This document shows, one piece after another, positions 61,176 through 64,000 of a stretch of DNA of 64,000 bases. The stretch is taken from the NCBI GenBank assembly GCA_951213105.1, contig OX578139.1, forward strand, positions 68,334,754 through 68,398,753. The letters are read 5' to 3'. How positions within the stretch are numbered: position 1 is the stretch's first letter; each line of letters begins with the position of its first letter. The notes under the pieces are model-generated. The model searched no databases, was not told the origin of the DNA, and saw only the letters and a program-made list of their open reading frames with translations. The stretch is from Amaurobius ferox (lineage: Eukaryota > Arthropoda > Arachnida > Araneae > Amaurobiidae). The position numbers and the translations under genes were made by a program.

Positions 61176-62298
61176 ATGGGAGAAGAAGCTGACATAATGG
61201 CTGCTCTGAAGTCAGACCCAATGACTAATATTGGTGGTTATATGACAAGGTGTGCTGCCTGCTATAATAATATTGTTAAGGTGGTGGAGAATATAAAGTT
61301 TCAGTTCCTATTCAAACTAGAATTAGAGATGAGCTGGCTCTAATGCTGACGGTTATGATTGAGCAACAAACACTGATTGCGGTCCAGATGGGACAACTAA
61401 GTGTAACAAAAAGACCTGTTTCATATGCACAAGAGGTGGAAAAGAGAGAGAAACGTGGAAGGTCCAAGAGCAAGAAGCGAACTACTCATGTGCTGATCAT
61501 TCATCCAACTTTTGAGCAGAGTTCAGATAAAACGAAGGCTGAAGTGCAGAAACTGGTGAATCCCCATAAACTAGACATTAGTGTAAGGGGAGTTAGGAAG
61601 ATAGCGAAAGGTGGAATTATTGTGGAAACTGGACGAGAGGAGGATATTGATCGGATCATAAAAGAATTCACGGACCAGGGTGAGTTAAAGTGTTTTAGAG
61701 TTGGAAGACTAACGAAGAAAAACCCTCAAATGATATTGTACACTGTTGAAGAGAAAATTACTGAGGATAACCTTGAAGAGAAAATTACTGAGGATAACCT
61801 TAAAGAGAATATAGTTTCTCAGAATGATGGGATGAGAAATATTACGAAATTTACTATTAGATCTCATTTTAAGGGAAAGAGAGGCAATAGCTGGGTTATT
61901 TCTTTGGATCTAGTGACATTTGGTGTGTTGATCAAACGAGGAAAAGTGAATGTGGGATGGACCAGGGTGGATTGTAAGGCATTTTTGAGAGCGAATGTGT
62001 GTTATAAATGTCGATCTTATGGACATTCTTTAGCAAGTATTGCCCAAACAAAGAGGTCTGAGTAAACTGTGGTGAAGAGGGTCACAAGGCGACAAAATGT
62101 AAAGAGAAGACGGTGTTGTTGTTGTTGAGACCCAGACCGTCCGACCTACCAGAAAGAGAAGACGGTGTGTATGAACTGTACTAGGCATAATACGAAGTTT
62201 AAAACGGCTTATGAAATGGATCATAGATATACTGCAAGTGAGTGCAATGTTTACATCAAAGAATTAGACTTTGCTTCTTCTAAAGTGAACTATGGGTA
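61176..62298 (+). pseudogene. LINE ORF1 (gag-like) with zinc knuckles, decayed
   Basis: The longest intact frame is 61343-62065 (240 codons). An upstream ATG at 61176 opens MGEEADIMAALKSDP, which joins by a frameshift near 61300. The domains are a basic segment (KREKRGRSKSKKRTTH), then an RRM-like gag region (HVLIIHPTFEQSSDKTK ... VRGVRKIAKGGIIVETG) typical of R1/Jockey/I-type ORF1. CCHC zinc knuckles follow (CYKCRSYGHS near residue 222; after a frameshift near 62039, NCGEEGHKATKC, then CMNC). A TGA at 62059-62061 replaces the first Cys of the second knuckle. A 27-bp duplication doubles EKITEDNLE. A 36-bp SINE-tail insertion at 62117 breaks the last knuckle. Stop at ~62296. Role: RNA chaperone/nucleocapsid of the element. 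Confidence 0.8.
62117..62152 (-). mobile_element. 36-bp SINE-tail insertion with 16-bp target-site duplication
   Basis: Direct repeats aaagagaagacggtgt at 62101-62116 and 62153-62168. On the minus strand the insert is ctggtaggtcggacggtctg followed by ggtctcaacaacaaca, exactly the end of the tRNA/5S SINE. Ignoring insert plus one repeat (52 bp) restores the ORF1 frame (KEKTV into CMNC). Confidence 0.9.
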
Positions 62299-62833
62299 AC
62301 CCTAGCTTACTTATTTCCCGTTTGTTTTTGACTTGTTGTGTTTGGGTCTTTTATTGTTGAAATATTTTTATGTGTCCTTCTTGTATGCCACTACTTTCAT
62401 TATGTTGTTTATGTGTATTCTTATTGTATTTATTTGATACTCATTTGCTCTTAGTGGATGATGTTTGTAATTTATGTTTGCAGTATAATGTGATATTTTG
62501 TATTCTTTTTCCTGACAAGTTAGTCAGTGATTTTGTTTAGTTTCCTAATAAAGTGGTTAGAGGAGGATGAGTCTCTATAGACCGACATGGTGGGCTGCGT
62601 CGGGTTTTGCTGGTTTTGTTTTTGTTCGGCTTTTGGCGTGAACTATGTTGTTGCCTGTGATTGGCGGGGGTACCATCTGGGAGCCTGGTCGTCCTCCTGA
62701 GGGTGGTGTCCTCGTGACGCTGACCGTGGGTGGCCTAGTTGTGCCCTGGGCGGAGGTTGCTGTCGTGGCTGCTTTTTACCTGCCGTATACCCTCAGGTGA
62801 GTCGGTATTTCTTTAAGATTATGGTAATTGTCT

Positions 62834-63549
62834 GAACACATGATTACATAAGTAAGATTTTGAGTTCTCACGTTGTTTCGTCCTGTGGTGTTTTGGATTC
62901 TTTTAACAAGTAACATAATTCAAAACACTATCAAATCAATCATAACACATTGAATTGAATTACCCTTTCATTACCTATTGAAATGAAGCTAATTTAGTCA
63001 CATCAGTCACCTGTTATTCCTATTAGAACGTAAAATTATTTTCCCTACCCTTATGCATGTCATAATTCATCACATTCGCAACACCACCATTGAAAGTAAA
63101 ACACTTTAACACTTCGAGTTAAATAAATATTTTCAATGTGCGTTTGAAAATATATTGCACTTAAGACGCCATGTTGCGTTTCATAACATGCTGTATATTC
63201 TAACTATTCATCATTGAGAAGTTCACATCTTATTTAAAGTGTTTGAAATTTCAATGTTAATCCTCTATAAATATAAGAGAGTATGAAATTAATTTTTTAT
63301 TGACAAATACTGAAAATCCTACGCATGATTTGAAGGATAGTTAGGATCCTTCAGCAGGGTACACTGGACCTGAAAATGCGCCTCTGGTTCTACGGAAATT
63401 TAGTGCAAACCATTTTATGATTTCATAAGGACGTTTGGGTGAGGAATTTTTCACCATGAAGCAGTGGTTTTATAAGATTTGACTACGCCGTATGTTCTGA
63501 ATTGATTAATAGTCATATATATTGATCGAATTCTTATGTATTATATAGA
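62834..63549. other. Unassigned DNA
   Basis: AT-rich spacer; nothing recognised. Confidence 0.4.
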
Positions 63550-64000
63550 CTAGCAGACATATCCAACGTTGCTCAAGATTTAAAATGTACAGATTTCAAT
63601 TGTAATCTATATAATATTGCTGCTCAAAACATTATATTAACAAACTCAAATTAAATCTAAAAAGATACGTAAAATAATCCTTATTATCCGTATACAAAAT
63701 TATCTACATAGGCAAATCTGAAGAATGAAAACATTTGGAAACAATATTGGAGGTTCTGATGATTGGAAGATTTTTCAAAATTTAATATGAAAATTTTGCG
63801 GTTTTCTGAACATTTGATTGTTTTTAAAAATAATAGTCTTCCATAGTATTCAACGATTATCTATTTTTATACCAAATTTGTTTGAAACGTTCCATTCGTT
63901 TGTGAGATATCGCCTTCACAGACCCACGGACACACTCACACATACACACAAAACCTCAAAAACATTCGATTTGAATTCAGGGATAGTTGAAACGTGTTCT
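63550..64000. mobile_element. Helitron 3' end followed by HINE-like 3' part, cut by window edge
   Basis: The CTAG end at 63550-63553 (ctagcagacatatcc), preceded by tatataga, leads into Helitron-type sequence up to ~63740. From ~63770 to 64000 the sequence matches the plus-strand HINE body up to the CA run and tcagggatagttgaaacgtg; its terminal hairpin lies beyond the window. Confidence 0.55.

Larger units (their letters stand above)
60864..62818 (+). mobile_element. ORF1-only LINE-like element with 15-bp target-site duplication
   Basis: Direct repeats ttatggtaattgtct at 60849-60863 and 62819-62833 define a complete 1,955-bp insertion. It has a GC-richer leader (ccgccctccggggaccagtg), a gag-like ORF1, and then ~500 bp of G/T-rich non-coding 3' sequence; no endonuclease or RT is present. 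The last 35 bp fold as ATACC...GGTAT enclosing CTC...GAG, and resemble the tail of the mini-insertions (GAGTCGG shared). This is the layout of a half-LINE, mobilised in trans or derived by internal deletion. Confidence 0.8.

Overview
The window looks like repeat-dense intergenic DNA of a large, AT-rich invertebrate genome. No host gene can be supported with confidence. The best organism clue is a set of Penelope-like elements (PLEs) whose GIY-YIG endonuclease lies N-terminal to the reverse transcriptase (RT). That permuted order defines the Naiad clade, known to be abundant in many invertebrates including spiders. An arachnid is my guess; it is inference, not proof.

Layout. Positions 1-12,100 are a minus-strand PLE cluster: pieces of four elements, partly head-to-tail, ending in (TA)n tracts. 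One piece is split by a head-to-tail pair of non-autonomous Helitrons (8426-11133). Positions 12,100-25,000 hold three copies of a roughly 1 kb family with a terminal hairpin, a CA microsatellite and T|T insertion sites (called HINE-like here), a third Helitron, and palindromes. At 25,000-28,000 are a 30-bp minisatellite, another PLE and a tRNA-derived SINE. At 28,341-32,273 a dead Tc1 transposon is interrupted by repeat family C, which is itself interrupted by a HINE-like copy. At 33,000-42,400 are a possible LTR, a second SINE family, a 200-bp satellite and further nested Helitron, C and HINE copies. At 43,000-52,000 are a PLE 3' fragment, a long-TIR MITE and minisatellites. At 52,400-56,700 are a dead LINE RT, a 59-bp mini-insertion beside a 5S-headed SINE, and a SINE-tail palindrome. 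At 60,864-62,818 is a LINE-like element carrying only ORF1. The rest is unassigned AT-rich DNA.

The most interesting signal is a set of very short retro-insertions. Three 58-59 bp units (2162-2220, 13541-13599 in a partial dimer, 53384-53441) share both ends, carry 14-15 bp target-site duplications, and fold into the same two-stem RNA with compensatory base changes. Their sequence resembles the last ~60 nt of the local tRNA/5S SINEs and, more weakly, the 3' end of the ORF1-only LINE. A 36-bp version sits inside that LINE. All these insertions have 14-16 bp duplications, which suggests one RT machinery recognising one 3' tail.
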